Shown here: positions 5,603 through 6,375 of the stretch, one piece after another | Layout of the letters: every line of letters starts with the position of its first letter | How positions within the stretch are numbered: the stretch's first letter is position 1 | From: Clostridia bacterium | GTDB taxonomy: Bacteria; Bacillota; Clostridia; Oscillospirales; CAG-272 | Direction: 5' to 3' | DNA length: 6,375 nucleotides | NCBI GenBank assembly: GCA_017382615.1 | Contig: JAFNZX010000192.1 | Location: 1 to 6,375, forward strand | Position numbers and translations under genes: made by a program | The notes under the pieces: generated by a model | The model's database searches: none | Told to the model about the DNA's origin: nothing | What the model saw: only the letters and a program-made list of their open reading frames with translations

Positions 5603-6375
5603 ATGTCGCAGTATCTGGGCTTCCAACCGACCAAAAATCCGAATTATTATTTCGTAAGCTATAATAACGAGGACGCAGATCGCGTTGGTGCCATCACGCA
5701 AAAAATCGCCGAATCAGGCATCGACCTCTGGTATGATCACGGTATCGATTACGGAACCGATTGGGAAACCGTGATTACCGAGAGAATCGAACACGCGCAG
5801 GCAATTGTGCTGTTCTTTACGGAGGGTATTCTGCATAAGAAGCATTCCTACGTACAGAAGGAGTATAAGATCGCAACAGAGTTTTATGACAAACAGATTT
5901 TTGTGGTCTTGCTTGATCAGATCAACAAGGAAGAAGTACCGTCAAAGCAGGTTGCCTGGTGGACGGAGATCAATGAAATGCAGTGTATTCCGGGCTATGA
6001 ATACAAGGATACGGATAGCCTGGCGCAGGACATTGTCGCCGCCTTGCAAGGGAAAGACAAGGCAGGCTTGTTGCCCATAAAGCGCAAAAGAAAGAAAAAG
6101 AAAAACGGACGCTTTGGCTGGGTGCTGCCCGTCCTGCTGTCGCTTCTGATCATTGCCGGCGCAACGTTCGGTGCGTTGGCTGCATCCGAATCGCTTGGAA
6201 ATACTTTTGCATCATTGAATGAATTTGCAGATAAGCTCTTCTCGGGCTTTGGCGCGGAGGAATCGTCTGAAGAGGAAACGGAAGCGCCGACGGAAGAGTC
6301 TACCGAAGCGTCGACGGAAGAGCCTACCGAAGTGCCGACGGAAGAACCTACGGAAGAGTCTACGGAAGAGCCTAC
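5603..6375 (+). CDS. TIR-domain transmembrane protein with Thr/Glu/Pro-rich linker (3' partial)
   Basis: The first 257 codons are present and the frame is open at the window end. Residues 15-~150 are a TIR_2-like domain: YYFVSYNNEDADRV (box 1 region), IDLWYDHGIDYGTDWETVI, AIVLFFTEG, and HSYVQKEYKIA, in which Glu87 is the position of the catalytic glutamate in TIR NADases. Bacterial TIR domains often cleave or cyclise NAD+, but activity here is inferred. Residues 160-170 are a strongly basic stop-transfer patch, followed by a transmembrane helix at 171-194. Residues from about 219 are Ser/Glu-rich and then tetrapeptide repeats. The predicted topology is TIR in the cytoplasm and a linker outside leading to an unseen extracellular domain, a receptor-like plan. 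ATG at 5603 has AAGGGGG 9 nt upstream. The gene is probably reached only by transcription through the structured RNA and the terminator ending 21 nt before it. A defence role is possible; a surface-sensing or signalling role is equally compatible. Confidence 0.92.
   Translation, partial: MSQYLGFQPTKNPNYYFVSYNNEDADRVGAITQKIAESGIDLWYDHGIDYGTDWETVITERIEHAQAIVLFFTEGILHKKHSYVQKEYKIATEFYDKQIFVVLLDQINKEEVPSKQVAWWTEINEMQCIPGYEYKDTDSLAQDIVAALQGKDKAGLLPIKRKRKKKKNGRFGWVLPVLLSLLIIAGATFGALAASESLGNTFASLNEFADKLFSGFGAEESSEEETEAPTEESTEASTEEPTEVPTEEPTEESTEEP
6278..6375 (+). repeat. 12-nt coding repeats giving Thr-Glu-x-Pro/Ser tetrapeptides
   Basis: From Thr226 the TIR protein reads TEAP, TEES, TEAS, TEEP, TEVP, TEEP, TEES, TEEP and then Thr as the window ends. 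At the DNA level units are of the type ACGGAAGAGCCT with third-position changes. Because the unit is 12 nt, gain or loss of copies keeps the frame and only changes linker length. Such linkers are common between the membrane or cell wall and outer domains of Firmicutes surface proteins. Confidence 0.93.

Noticed and set aside
5603..6375. Thoeris system
   Set aside because: No ThsA-like NADase gene is visible, and the TIR protein is membrane-anchored with an outer linker, unlike ThsB.

Overview
The window looks like chromosomal DNA from an anaerobic, low-to-medium GC Gram-positive bacterium, probably a gut member of the Clostridia. The evidence is the tail of an [FeFe]-hydrogenase-like protein, a Clostridia-style TraX-family protein, strong purine-rich Shine-Dalgarno sequences, two TTG starts that each follow a good Shine-Dalgarno, A/T-rich intergenic DNA with intrinsic terminators, and a Thr/Glu/Pro-rich linker of the kind common in gut Firmicutes surface proteins. 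The exact genus cannot be read from the sequence.

Layout. Positions 1-73 hold the last 23 codons of a hydrogenase-like gene. It converges on a minus-strand TraX-family membrane protein gene (242-964). Two back-to-back bidirectional terminators lie between them, with a small 7-nt tandem repeat in the gap. TraX is divergent from a tightly packed plus-strand operon. That operon encodes an XRE/HTH regulator with a helical C-terminal region (1102-1995), a small lipoprotein with a His/Cys metal-site-like domain (1992-2312), an in-frame fusion of a GNAT acetyltransferase to an RluA-type pseudouridine synthase (2315-3511), and a family GH1 beta-glucosidase (3522-4844). The gene junctions are a 4-nt overlap, a 2-nt gap and a 10-nt gap, so these four genes are very probably co-transcribed from the promoter at 1040-1068. 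After an A-tract-rich spacer comes a small membrane protein (4951-5229) and a strong terminator (5234-5277).

The most unusual part is 5281-6375. A near-consensus sigma70 promoter (5314-5342) points exactly at the foot of a long three-way-junction RNA fold (5347-5526). This is followed by an intrinsic terminator (5547-5581), and only 21 nt later a gene begins that encodes an N-terminal TIR domain, a basic stop-transfer patch, one transmembrane helix and a repetitive acidic Thr/Glu/Pro linker that runs off the window. The wobble pairs in the fold are all U-G in the plus-strand RNA, so the plus-strand transcript folds far better than its complement. No other promoter is visible between the terminator and the TIR gene, so the TIR gene probably depends on read-through of a structured leader; alternatively the RNA is a stand-alone partner of the TIR protein. 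The arrangement of structured RNA, terminator and receptor-like transmembrane TIR protein is the best candidate here for an undescribed system. No reverse transcriptase, Thoeris ThsA or other known defence partner lies inside the window.

The four-gene operon appears to be ordinary metabolism and RNA-modification material with its own regulator. I see no functional tie between it and the TIR locus other than adjacency.
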